Source: an alpha proteobacterium HIMB114 (GTDB lineage Bacteria > Pseudomonadota > Alphaproteobacteria > Pelagibacterales > Pelagibacteraceae). Taken from it: a DNA stretch of 64,000 nucleotides. The stretch is from the NCBI GenBank assembly GCA_000163555.2, contig ADAC02000001.1, positions 62,001 through 126,000 of the forward strand, written 5' to 3'. The notes beneath the pieces were generated by a model. The model saw only the letters and a list, made by a program, of their open reading frames with translations, was not told the DNA's origin and made no database searches. Both the position numbers and the translations under genes were made by a program. Each line of letters begins with the position of its first letter. Positions within the stretch are counted from its first letter, which is position 1. This document shows, in pieces, positions 47,155-55,311 of this stretch.

Positions 47155-47739
47155 TTAAAGTAGCTTATCTATATATTTTTCAAGTTCTTTTGTGGAACCT
47201 TTAAATTTTTTTTCATTTATAATTAAAGTTGGTGTAGCGTCTATTTCATATTTTGATTGTGCTTTTATTCGACTTTGTAAAACAGCATCTTCATTCTTTT
47301 TATTTTTTAAACAGTTTCGAAAATCTTTCCCTTGAAGCCCAAGTTTACTAGTTATTTTTTCAATGTTTGCCTCTAACTCTTTTAAAGTTTTTGCAGTTGT
47401 CCATTGTGGTTGCGTTTTATAAATTTCATCTAAATAGGATTTTTGTGTCTCTAAAGGCAGACATTTTTGAATTTGAGCAGCTTTTAGACCAGATAAATCT
47501 AAAGGAAAGTCCATTAGCTTAATTAATACTTTTTCACTTAATACATATTTTTCTAATAATTTTGGCATAACATTCAAATGGAAATCTGCACAGTGAGGGC
47601 AGGTAAGAGATGAAAAAACTTTTATAACTATTTTAGGCTCTGGATCTAATTTACCATAATACGGAAAGTTATCCTTAGCACTTGCCGGCATCGCAAAAAA
47701 TGCAACAAAGACACATATTAATATTTTATTTTTAATCAT
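47155..47739 (-). CDS. DsbA-family thiol oxidoreductase, exported
   Basis: A 194-residue thioredoxin-fold protein with a signal peptide (ILICVFVAFFAMPASAKD) and the active site FSSLTCPHCADFH (CPHC, about residue 44-47). The cis-Pro block is DATPTLIINEKKFKG. It would oxidise or isomerise disulfides in periplasmic proteins. A third and fourth Cys (KCLPL and NCLKN) are also present. It overlaps the upstream DUF721 gene by 8 bases and precedes smc by 3. Confidence 0.9.
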   Translation of the reverse strand: MIKNKILICVFVAFFAMPASAKDNFPYYGKLDPEPKIVIKVFSSLTCPHCADFHLNVMPKLLEKYVLSEKVLIKLMDFPLDLSGLKAAQIQKCLPLETQKSYLDEIYKTQPQWTTAKTLKELEANIEKITSKLGLQGKDFRNCLKNKKNEDAVLQSRIKAQSKYEIDATPTLIINEKKFKGSTKELEKYIDKLL

Positions 47740-48172
47740 TATTAAAATTTCTAAGTTTATTTTTTAACTCTTCATCATTTAATGAATCTATCAAATTTTC
47801 CATTTTTTTGTTTAATTTTAAACCTTTTTTGACACCTTGTGGACTCTTGTTTTCTTTAATGTTTATCAAAATTTTACTTGCAAACTTAAACCCTAAAAAA
47901 GAGTTAACCTTTTCTATAATCTCGTCTCTAGAGTAATCAACATCGATAAGATAGTTTCTGTCTACTTTTAAAAAAATAGAATTTTCACTATTATATTTTT
48001 GAACTTTAACTAATTCACACTTTTTGGATAGATTTTCACCAACTATTTTTTTCCAAGATTTTTTAAGATTTTCATAATTACTTGTGGGGTTGTTTTTAAT
48101 TAATTTCTTCAAATTTTCTGGTAATAAAGTGTGAATAGGTTTTAAAGTACTAAAAGATCTATTTTTTTTCAT
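47732..48172 (-). CDS. DUF721/DciA-like protein
   Basis: A 146-residue protein with the DUF721 pattern: NYENLKKSWKKIVGENLSKKC followed by a short beta segment SIFLKVDRNYLIDVD and FLGFKFASKILINIKE. Some members (DciA) help load the replicative helicase DnaB in bacteria without DnaC. It is basic and Lys-rich. Its start codon is 6 bases from that of divergent mutY. DciA function here is inference from the family. Confidence 0.78.
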   Translation of the reverse strand: MKKNRSFSTLKPIHTLLPENLKKLIKNNPTSNYENLKKSWKKIVGENLSKKCELVKVQKYNSENSIFLKVDRNYLIDVDYSRDEIIEKVNSFLGFKFASKILINIKENKSPQGVKKGLKLNKKMENLIDSLNDEELKNKLRNFNND

Positions 48173-48178
48173 TTTGTT

Positions 48179-49192
48179 ATGTACTCATCAATATCAAAAA
48201 AAATTTTAGCTTGGTATCAAAAATATCAAAGAGATTTACCTTGGAGAAAATATAAAAATCAAAAAGATAGGCATTATAAAGTTTTACTTAGTGAATTTAT
48301 GCTTCAGCAGACACAGGTAAAAACAGCATTGCCTTTTTTTAACAACTTCTACAAGAAAATTAATTCTTTGGAAAAACTTTCAAAAACAAGTCAGGCAAAA
48401 GTAAATAAATTGTGGCAAGGTTTAGGTTATTATAGACGAGCAAAATTTTTATTAGAAACATCAAAGATTATTAAAAAAAAATATAATTATAAACTTCCAA
48501 GCCAATATGAAGATTTGATAGCTTTACCTGGTATCGGAGATTATACCGCAAAAGCAATATTATCAATTGCGTTTGACAAAAATGAAATAGGAATAGATGG
48601 GAATGTAGAAAGAGTTGTTACTAGAATTTTTAATATTTCCGGTAAAAAAAAAATATTAAATTATGTTGAGAGACTAAAAGTTGAAAAAAAAGCCAGTTTT
48701 TTAATGCAAGGTTTAATGGAAGTTGGTGCATTAATTTGCAAACCAAAATTACCGCTATGTAATGATTGTTTTTTAAATAAAAATTGCAAATATTCATCAA
48801 ATAAAAAATTTAATATAGATGAGAAAGTAAAAGCAGAAAAAAAAATAAAAAAATTTATAGCTATTATTTATCGTAAAAATAAAAAAATATTGTTGAGATA
48901 TGAAAAAAATCTTGGTCCATTAAAAGACTTTTTGAATGTGCCTTTGGTTCTCGAGATATCACAAGAGGGTCGTAATTATAAAAAAATTCTGAAGAAAAAT
49001 AAAAATTATCAAAATCTTGGCATATTAAATATATCCATATCAAATTTTAAGGCAGAAATATTATGTCTTGAAACAAAGAAAATGATAAAAGTTAATCGAC
49101 CATATTATTTTATGAATGCAACAGAGCTAAAAAGTAAATTTATTTCCGGCTTTTTAAAAAAAATATTAAAAAAGGTTAAATTTATAAAATGA
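48179..49192 (+). CDS. mutY: Adenine DNA glycosylase MutY
   Basis: Removes adenine mispaired with 8-oxoguanine. The 337-residue protein has RDLPWRKYKNQKDRHYKVL, LSEFMLQQTQVKTALPFF (the Glu is catalytic), the HhH motif LPGIGDYTAKAIL, the catalytic Asp in IGIDGNVERVVTRIF, and the Fe-S cysteines in CKPKLPLCNDCFLNKNC. The C-terminal Nudix-like domain follows. Its start lies 6 bases from the DUF721 start on the other strand. It overlaps the FAD monooxygenase by 4 bases. Confidence 0.95.
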   Translation: MYSSISKKILAWYQKYQRDLPWRKYKNQKDRHYKVLLSEFMLQQTQVKTALPFFNNFYKKINSLEKLSKTSQAKVNKLWQGLGYYRRAKFLLETSKIIKKKYNYKLPSQYEDLIALPGIGDYTAKAILSIAFDKNEIGIDGNVERVVTRIFNISGKKKILNYVERLKVEKKASFLMQGLMEVGALICKPKLPLCNDCFLNKNCKYSSNKKFNIDEKVKAEKKIKKFIAIIYRKNKKILLRYEKNLGPLKDFLNVPLVLEISQEGRNYKKILKKNKNYQNLGILNISISNFKAEILCLETKKMIKVNRPYYFMNATELKSKFISGFLKKILKKVKFIK

Positions 49193-50307
49193 AAAAAGTA
49201 GCTATAGTTGGAGCAGGAATTTCAGGGTTAGTATTAGCATCATTGTTAAAGAAAAATGATAACTATCAAATTACAATTTTTGAAAAAGATTTAATCAATA
49301 ATAAAAACATAAATGGAATTCAAATCTCACCAAATGCCTTGCGAATTTTAAATAGTTTGGATTTTGATAGACTCGATCAAACCAAATTTTATTCAGTAAA
49401 AGGAATTAATTTTTTTGATATTTTTGAAAAAGAAAAAATTGCCTCAATGAAATTTAATTATTTAAATTCAAATCAATATCTAACTATGAATAGATCAGAT
49501 TTAATTGACCTTTTAATTAAAAACTATTCTTTAGAAAAAAACATAATTAATAAAAGTGTATATGAAATCATTCGTAATAGAGTGATTTTAAAAGATAAAT
49601 CTGATTTCGAATTTGATATTATTGTTGTTGCTGACGGTATATTTTCAAAATTAAGGCCTGCATATGTAAGACCATTATACTCTGGTTTCTGCGCGTATAG
49701 AGGTTTTTTTTCTAATTCTGTGCAGGAAGAATATATCAATCTTTTAATGGGTAAAAATTTTCATTTAGTAACTTATCCAATAGATCAAATGAAAAATAAT
49801 TCGTTCACTCTAGTTTTGAAAACAAAAAAAAATCCTCATAAAGATAATTATAACAATGTGACTAAAAACTTTAGTGAAATATTTCAGGATCTGCTGCCAG
49901 AAAGATTTAAAAAAGTTTGTATTTGCGAAAATATAAAATCGTGGCCAATTTACTCTTTAAATAAAATATTTTATGGAAATGATAATACCTTTTTTATTGG
50001 CGATTCTGCTCATGGATTTATTCCTTCTAGAGCACAAGGAGCTGCACAGGCTATAGAAGATTCGTTTGCTTTGTATAAAATTATTTCGAGCAAGAATTTA
50101 TCAATAAAACGATTTTCTAAATTAAGGATAGATAGAGTAAAAAAAATTAAAAAAAAATCTGAAAATAATTTATTTATTTTTCATCAAAGTTTATTGATTA
50201 ATAGACTAATAAGAAATTTTATTATTAGAATAATTTGTAAATATAAATTTTTGACGAAAAAATTTAACTCGTCTATATTTGATTATAAAATTGAAAGAAA
50301 TCTATAA
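49189..50307 (+). CDS. FAD-dependent monooxygenase (UbiH / salicylate hydroxylase-like)
   Basis: A 372-residue flavoprotein hydroxylase. It has the dinucleotide fold VAIVGAGISGLVLASLL (about 4-20), NGIQISPNALRIL, NRSDLIDLLI, the DG motif IIVVADGIFSKLRP and the second FAD block FFIGDSAHGFIPSRAQGAAQAIED. The C-terminal part is short and basic. It could be a ubiquinone-ring hydroxylase or act on aromatic compounds; sequence alone does not decide. It overlaps mutY by 4 bases and the convergent ccrM end by 6. Confidence 0.85.
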   Translation: MKKVAIVGAGISGLVLASLLKKNDNYQITIFEKDLINNKNINGIQISPNALRILNSLDFDRLDQTKFYSVKGINFFDIFEKEKIASMKFNYLNSNQYLTMNRSDLIDLLIKNYSLEKNIINKSVYEIIRNRVILKDKSDFEFDIIVVADGIFSKLRPAYVRPLYSGFCAYRGFFSNSVQEEYINLLMGKNFHLVTYPIDQMKNNSFTLVLKTKKNPHKDNYNNVTKNFSEIFQDLLPERFKKVCICENIKSWPIYSLNKIFYGNDNTFFIGDSAHGFIPSRAQGAAQAIEDSFALYKIISSKNLSIKRFSKLRIDRVKKIKKKSENNLFIFHQSLLINRLIRNFIIRIICKYKFLTKKFNSSIFDYKIERNL

Positions 50308-51363
50308 AGAACTTCTAATTTTTTTCCTTAAATAGTCAATCGGCTCAAGCTTACCTTCAATATTAAAATGCCAGTATGACCATCCATTGCAAGATGGCAT
50401 TCCTTGAATTTCAGCACCAACTTTATGAATAGATCCTTGAATTTTGTTGCAATATATTGAGCCATCCGACATTACTTTTGCTTTGTATCTCTTTTTTAAA
50501 TCAAATAAGTTTAAACCAGGTTCTACGATACCTGTCTCCACTAAGTATCCAAAAGGAATTCTTTTTTCTTTCTTTTTATTCGTCATAGGAATATTGAAAT
50601 TTTCATCAATCTCTTTAATTCTTTTAATTCTTTGTTCAGCTGCCTTAAAATATTTTTTATCTTTTTCTATACCTATAAAATTTCTTCCTAATTTTTTTGC
50701 TACTGCTCCAGTTGTTCCAGTTCCCATGAAAGGATCTAAAACAATGTCATTTTTGTTACTTGCGCAAAGTAATACTCTATAGAGTAGGGCTTCTGGCTTC
50801 TGGGTTGAATGAATCTTTTTATTTTTAGATGTTATTCTCTCTGACCCATTGCATATTGGAATATCCCAATCAGACCTTAGTTGTTTATCTTCATTAAAAG
50901 TTTTCATTGAATGATAGTTGAAAGTATATTTTGATTTTTCTGATTTTGCTGCCCATATTAGTGTTTCATGGGCATTTGTGAGTCTTGTACCTTTAAAATT
51001 AGGCATCGGATTTCTTTTGTTCCAAATGACATCATTTAAAATCCAATAGCTATTATCTTGTATTAATTTTCCAACTCTAAAAATATTATGATAACTACCT
51101 ATGACCCAAATAGATCCATTTTTTTTTAAAATTCTTTTGCATTCTTTCAACCAACTATTTGTAAAATCATCATATGTTTTAAAAGAATCAAATTTATCCC
51201 AGTAGTCATTTACTGCAGATACTTTAGAAGCATCAGGTCTGAAAAGTTTATTTTTTAACTGAAGATTATATGGAGGATCAGCAAAAATTAAATCTACACT
51301 TTCAGACTCGATTTCTTTAAGCTTACCTAAGCAATCTAGATTATATAATTCTGCAAAAGTCAT
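50302..51363 (-). CDS. ccrM: Cell-cycle DNA adenine methyltransferase (GANTC)
   Basis: An N6-adenine methyltransferase of 353 residues, beta-class order: DLIFADPPYNLQLKNKLFRP (DPPY, catalytic) first and VLDPFMGTGTTGAVAKKLG (SAM site) later. The C-terminal domain after about residue 255 (RIPFGYLVETGIVEPG to SCNGWSYWHF) is the extra segment typical of CcrM, which methylates GANTC in alphaproteobacteria. It lies between the FAD monooxygenase and rnhB, with a 79-base upstream gap. Recognition of GANTC is known for the family, not shown here. Confidence 0.94.
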   Translation of the reverse strand: MTFAELYNLDCLGKLKEIESESVDLIFADPPYNLQLKNKLFRPDASKVSAVNDYWDKFDSFKTYDDFTNSWLKECKRILKKNGSIWVIGSYHNIFRVGKLIQDNSYWILNDVIWNKRNPMPNFKGTRLTNAHETLIWAAKSEKSKYTFNYHSMKTFNEDKQLRSDWDIPICNGSERITSKNKKIHSTQKPEALLYRVLLCASNKNDIVLDPFMGTGTTGAVAKKLGRNFIGIEKDKKYFKAAEQRIKRIKEIDENFNIPMTNKKKEKRIPFGYLVETGIVEPGLNLFDLKKRYKAKVMSDGSIYCNKIQGSIHKVGAEIQGMPSCNGWSYWHFNIEGKLEPIDYLRKKIRSSL

Positions 51364-51442
51364 ATTTCAACCGGAGGTAGAATAGACTAAATATACTTCT
51401 TTTTGTCAATGACCTTCAATTATCAAATAGTGTTAAAGTTTT

Positions 51443-52042
51443 TTATAGACTCAATATTTTGTGTATTGGAGCAAATGATTTTCGATGGTGAACTGTAATA
51501 CCGTGTTCTTTAATAGCCTTTAAATGTTTTTGAGTACCATAACCTGAATTTGTATCCCACGAATATTGAACAAAATTCTTTGAGAGTTTTGACATTATTT
51601 GATCTCTATACACTTTTGCAATTATAGAAGCCGCAGCAATCGATGGGTACTTGGCATCACCCTTGATTTTTGTAATTATGTTTTGGTTTGTTTTATCGAA
51701 TGACCAAGGGCCATCCACTAGTATTTTGTGATCTTTTGGCAAATCAAATTGGTCAACTGCTCGTTTCATTGAAATTAGCGAAGCCTGAAGAATATTAATT
51801 TTATCAATTTCATCTACTTCAGCTATACCTAATTTAAATTTACTTTTTTTTTTTAATATTTCAAAAGCTTTCTCCCTTTTAACCTTTGATAGTTTTTTAG
51901 AATCATCAAGGCATTTATAATCGAAATCCAAAGGCAAAATTACTGCTGCAGAAACTACAGGTCCTGCAAGTGGGCCTCTGCCTACTTCATCAACCCCAAC
52001 AACAAAATGAGATATTTTTTTTTCTTCTAAGATACTTAGCAC
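51443..52042 (-). CDS. rnhB: Ribonuclease HII
   Basis: Removes single ribonucleotides and RNA primers from DNA. Catalytic acids are visible in VGVDEVGRGPLAGPVV (DE) and KILVDGPWSFD, with SIAAASIIAKVYRD and YSWDTNSGYGTQKHL further on. An ATG at 52090 would give a 55-base overlap with the upstream gene; the in-frame GTG at 52042 gives 199 residues and a short overlap (GTGCTAA), so I prefer it. Confidence 0.93.
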   Translation of the reverse strand: MLSILEEKKISHFVVGVDEVGRGPLAGPVVSAAVILPLDFDYKCLDDSKKLSKVKREKAFEILKKKSKFKLGIAEVDEIDKINILQASLISMKRAVDQFDLPKDHKILVDGPWSFDKTNQNIITKIKGDAKYPSIAAASIIAKVYRDQIMSKLSKNFVQYSWDTNSGYGTQKHLKAIKEHGITVHHRKSFAPIHKILSL

Positions 52043-52689
52043 AAATTTTGTTCGATAATTTTTTGTTTTAAATTTTTTAAATCTTCCCATGATGCTTTTT
52101 TCTGCGAGGGTTGTCTAAGCAAAAAAGCTGGATGATAGCTCGGCAAGCAGTCATATTCATTATTACTTATTTTAATTTTATTCCAATGACCCCTTGATTT
52201 AGTGAGTGACTGAGTATTTTTAAAAAAAAAGTTAAATGTCACAGATCCTAAGATAAAAATAATTTTTGGATTTATTATTTTGATATGATCAAATATTATG
52301 GACCTGTAGTTTTTAATTTCGACAGGACCTAATTTCTTATTATCTTGTAATCTAAAATTTATAATATTTGTAAGATATACTTTGTTTCTATCAAGATTAA
52401 TCGCCATTAGCATTTTATCTAAAAGCTCGCCAGATTCTCCAGAAAATGGTTTTCCATTAATTTCATCAGAAACTCCAGGCGCATCACCAATAATCATTAT
52501 TTTAGATTTAGAATTTCCATCAGAAAAGACAATTTGATCTTGTTTTTTATTATAGAAGTCTTTTAAATTATTAATTTTTTTCTTCAAGTCGTTTAAAGTT
52601 AGACAACTATTGCTGATTTTTTTATTAAAAATAACTCTGTCATAAACACCTGATGATTGATAGAAGTCAAAGATATTTTTGTTTTGCAT
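52036..52689 (-). CDS. Uracil-DNA glycosylase, family 4-like, without Fe-S cysteines
   Basis: The product (217 residues from ATG 52689) has IMIIGDAPGVSDEINGKPFS (GDAPG, about 72), the block DKMLMAINLDRNKVYLTNII and the C-terminal SYHPAFLLRQP motif, all of family 4 UDG. The four cysteines that hold the 4Fe-4S cluster in typical members are missing: the first pair is SCLTL and the central NCRPP-type Cys is replaced in NIINFRLQDNKK. Upstream ATGs would overlap the divergent TPR gene. It removes uracil from DNA. Confidence 0.87.
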   Translation of the reverse strand: MQNKNIFDFYQSSGVYDRVIFNKKISNSCLTLNDLKKKINNLKDFYNKKQDQIVFSDGNSKSKIMIIGDAPGVSDEINGKPFSGESGELLDKMLMAINLDRNKVYLTNIINFRLQDNKKLGPVEIKNYRSIIFDHIKIINPKIIFILGSVTFNFFFKNTQSLTKSRGHWNKIKISNNEYDCLPSYHPAFLLRQPSQKKASWEDLKNLKQKIIEQNLC

Positions 52690-52696
52690 TATATTC

Positions 52697-54379
52697 ATGA
52701 ACTTAAAAAAATTTTTAATAATTTGTAGTATTTTATTTGCATTATCCACTATTGAGGCAACAGCTTTTATTTTTAAAAATAAAACAATTATTCACTCAGA
52801 TAATTATATTAAAAATTATTTGTATGGTTCAATTTTATACGATGAAAATAAGCACAACTTAGCAGCGAAAAACTTAGACAAAATAAATGAGCTGACAGGA
52901 CGACATATTGAATATGACATTAAACATATAAGTTCTTTAGTAATTAACGGCAAATTAGCTGAAGCTGCGAAGATAGTATCTGAAACCGAAAGAGTGTACT
53001 CTGATATTTTCTTATTTGACTTTATTAAATCAGTTAATTTTTTGAAGCAAAAAAAATATGAAGTTGCGCTGTCAGAAATAAAAAAAATCAAAAGTAATGA
53101 CCCGCTTTTTAGAGAATTTCAAAATTCTCTAATTTTTTGGATAAAAATTCAAGATAAGAAAAAAAACAGGTTAAATGAAATTAAAGAATATAAATCTAGA
53201 TATTTAAGCGTAGGTTTAATAAATAAATTTCTATCTTCTTACTACTTAGAAAATCTGAAGCTTTACAATGATTATAATAGCAAAGTTCTAAAATCTAATG
53301 GGCTGGTACGCTATCAAATTTTTTCCGCTTGGAATGAAAAAAAAATTGGTAATCATAAAAAAGCTATAGGTATTTTAGAAACTGCATTAACCAAAAATAA
53401 TAGAAATTTACTTTTAAAGCAATCAATCATCGACTTTAAAAGAAATAATAATCTGATTTTATCTTTTCATGACTCAAAAAAATTTGATGATAATATTTCA
53501 GAAATTTTTTATTTATTTTCAAATCTCTTTAAGCAAAGAGATGATGAATTATCAAACTTACTACTATCATTGTCACTAGAGTTTAATGGTAGATTTTTAT
53601 CAAATCATCTTGCTTCTTTTGAAAACCACTTGTCAGATAATAAGGCTAAAAACATTGATTATTTATTGGTTAGTAAATTAAAAAATATTGGATCAGAGTA
53701 TAGATGGTATATTGATTATCAAATTGCAATTAATGAAGAAAACAAAAACTTAAAATTTTTAGAAAAATCAATAACTACTGATGATTTGTTTTTAGAAGAT
53801 AAGTATTTTGATTTAGCAAATTTTTATAGAATTAAAAAAGACTATCACTTAGCGTTAGATTACTATGAAAAAATTGAAAAACTTAATTTAGATCTTGATT
53901 GGACTTTTTATTATTTTAAAGGGATTTGTCACGAGAGGTTGGATATGTGGGATTTGTCGGAAAAAAATTTAAAAAAATCTATATCTCTATCTCCGAAGCA
54001 GTATACAGTAATAAATTATCTAGCATATAGTTGGCTTGATAGAGAAAAAAATATCGATGAAGCAACTGAGATGTTGGAAGATGCAGTTAAATTAAGCAAG
54101 TGGGAATTGGGTTACATTATAGACTCCTTGGGTTGGGCTTATTTTCTAAAAAAAGATTTTGATAAAGCTGAAAAATTATTAAAAATTGCTTATGAAAAAA
54201 CACCCTCAGAAAGTGAGGTATATGATCATTATGGAGATGTTTTGTGGGTACAGAATAAATTTTTACAGGCACGTTACGTTTGGAAGAATGCATTAAATTT
54301 AGAAAATATTGATCCTGAAAGAAAAAAAAGAATAAAAGATAAAATAGTAAATGGGTTAAGAATTAGTGAACAAAATTAA
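52697..54379 (+). CDS. TPR-repeat protein, exported
   Basis: About 560 residues starting MNLKKFLIICSILFALSTIEATA, a likely signal peptide. The C-terminal 200 residues contain tetratricopeptide-like repeats, for example HLALDYYEKIEKLNLD, WDLSEKNLKKSISLSPKQY, IDEATEMLEDAVKLSKWE and FDKAEKLLKIAYEKTPSES. The N-terminal part has weaker repeats. It matches the general form of periplasmic TPR scaffolds next to ispE in alphaproteobacteria. The ATG at 52697 lies 7 bases from the divergent UDG start. Specific partner unknown. Confidence 0.82.
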   Translation: MNLKKFLIICSILFALSTIEATAFIFKNKTIIHSDNYIKNYLYGSILYDENKHNLAAKNLDKINELTGRHIEYDIKHISSLVINGKLAEAAKIVSETERVYSDIFLFDFIKSVNFLKQKKYEVALSEIKKIKSNDPLFREFQNSLIFWIKIQDKKKNRLNEIKEYKSRYLSVGLINKFLSSYYLENLKLYNDYNSKVLKSNGLVRYQIFSAWNEKKIGNHKKAIGILETALTKNNRNLLLKQSIIDFKRNNNLILSFHDSKKFDDNISEIFYLFSNLFKQRDDELSNLLLSLSLEFNGRFLSNHLASFENHLSDNKAKNIDYLLVSKLKNIGSEYRWYIDYQIAINEENKNLKFLEKSITTDDLFLEDKYFDLANFYRIKKDYHLALDYYEKIEKLNLDLDWTFYYFKGICHERLDMWDLSEKNLKKSISLSPKQYTVINYLAYSWLDREKNIDEATEMLEDAVKLSKWELGYIIDSLGWAYFLKKDFDKAEKLLKIAYEKTPSESEVYDHYGDVLWVQNKFLQARYVWKNALNLENIDPERKKRIKDKIVNGLRISEQN

Positions 54380-55217
54380 ATCATTTGCAAAGGTAAATTT
54401 ATTTTTAAAAGTTGTTGGAAAATCTAAAAATTATCATAACCTTTATAGTTTAATTTCTCAAATAAACTTATTCGATGAAATAACAATTAAAGAAACATCA
54501 GCCAAAAAAAGTAAATTTTTATTTACAGGACCTTTCAAAATTAAATCAGAAAAAAACACTATTTCTGATTTAATTTATTTAATGAAAAAAAAATTTTTAA
54601 ATTTAAAAGATAAGAATTTTATTGTTCGGGTAAAAAAAAATATACCAAATGGCTCTGGACTTGGAGGAGCATCCTCAAATGCAGTAACTGTTTTTAAATA
54701 TTTAAAAAAAAAATATAAACTAAAGATCCCATACAAAGAGAGTCTTAAGTTATTAGCAAAAATTGGAAAAGACTGCCCTTTATTTATTGATAATAAAGTC
54801 AAATTAATAAAATCTTCTGGGGAAAGATATGTAAAATTTCATAATAAATTAAACTTAAAATTACTTATAATTTTTCCAAATCAATCCATCTCAACAGAAG
54901 AAGTTTTTAATAAATTAAATAAATTTTCAAAAATTAGTATTAATAAAAAAATTAATTTGGCGAAAAAACTCTCATTAATAAATTTATGCAAACTTTATAA
55001 AAATGATCTATTTACTCCAGCATCTAGAATTTCAAAAAAAATTATAGATTTAAGTAAAATGCTAGATAAACTTGATTGCATCTCATATTATTCAATGACT
55101 GGAAGCGGTTCAGCTTTTTTTGTTATTTGCGATACTAAAAAATCACTTTTAAATATTCAAAAAATGATTAAAAAGCAGAAAAAAGCTTTTTGGACTACGA
55201 TAGCTAAAACAATTTAA
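54366..55217 (+). CDS. ispE: 4-diphosphocytidyl-2-C-methyl-D-erythritol kinase
   Basis: The fourth step of the non-mevalonate isoprenoid pathway, feeding ubiquinone and undecaprenyl synthesis. A GHMP kinase of 283 residues starting at GTG 54366 (MNKIKSFAKVNLFLKV), with the ATP loop NIPNGSGLGGASSNAV (about 90-105) and the C-terminal block YYSMTGSGSAFFVI. It overlaps the TPR gene by 14 bases. Confidence 0.95.
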   Translation: MNKIKSFAKVNLFLKVVGKSKNYHNLYSLISQINLFDEITIKETSAKKSKFLFTGPFKIKSEKNTISDLIYLMKKKFLNLKDKNFIVRVKKNIPNGSGLGGASSNAVTVFKYLKKKYKLKIPYKESLKLLAKIGKDCPLFIDNKVKLIKSSGERYVKFHNKLNLKLLIIFPNQSISTEEVFNKLNKFSKISINKKINLAKKLSLINLCKLYKNDLFTPASRISKKIIDLSKMLDKLDCISYYSMTGSGSAFFVICDTKKSLLNIQKMIKKQKKAFWTTIAKTI

Positions 55218-55230
55218 TTGTTAAATTAAT

Positions 55231-55305
55231 TGGGGCATAGCCAAGCGGTAAGGCAGCGGTTTTTGGTACCGCCATTCCTAGGTTCGAATCCTAGTGCCCC
55301 AGCCA
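55231..55305 (+). tRNA. tRNA-Gln (TTG), CCA encoded
   Basis: A 75-nt cloverleaf. Acceptor TGGGGCA pairs with TGCCCCA (55295-55301), G73 is at 55302 and CCA at 55303-55305. The anticodon stem GCGGT/ACCGC holds loop TTTTGGT (anticodon TTG), and the T arm is CTAGG TTCGAAT CCTAG. It lies between ispE and cca, on the same strand. Confidence 0.98.
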
Positions 55306-55311
55306 ACAAAA

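Noticed and set aside
55294-55311. Extended cca start inside tRNA-Gln
   Set aside because: Codons overlap the tRNA acceptor end; ATG at 55312 is the natural start.
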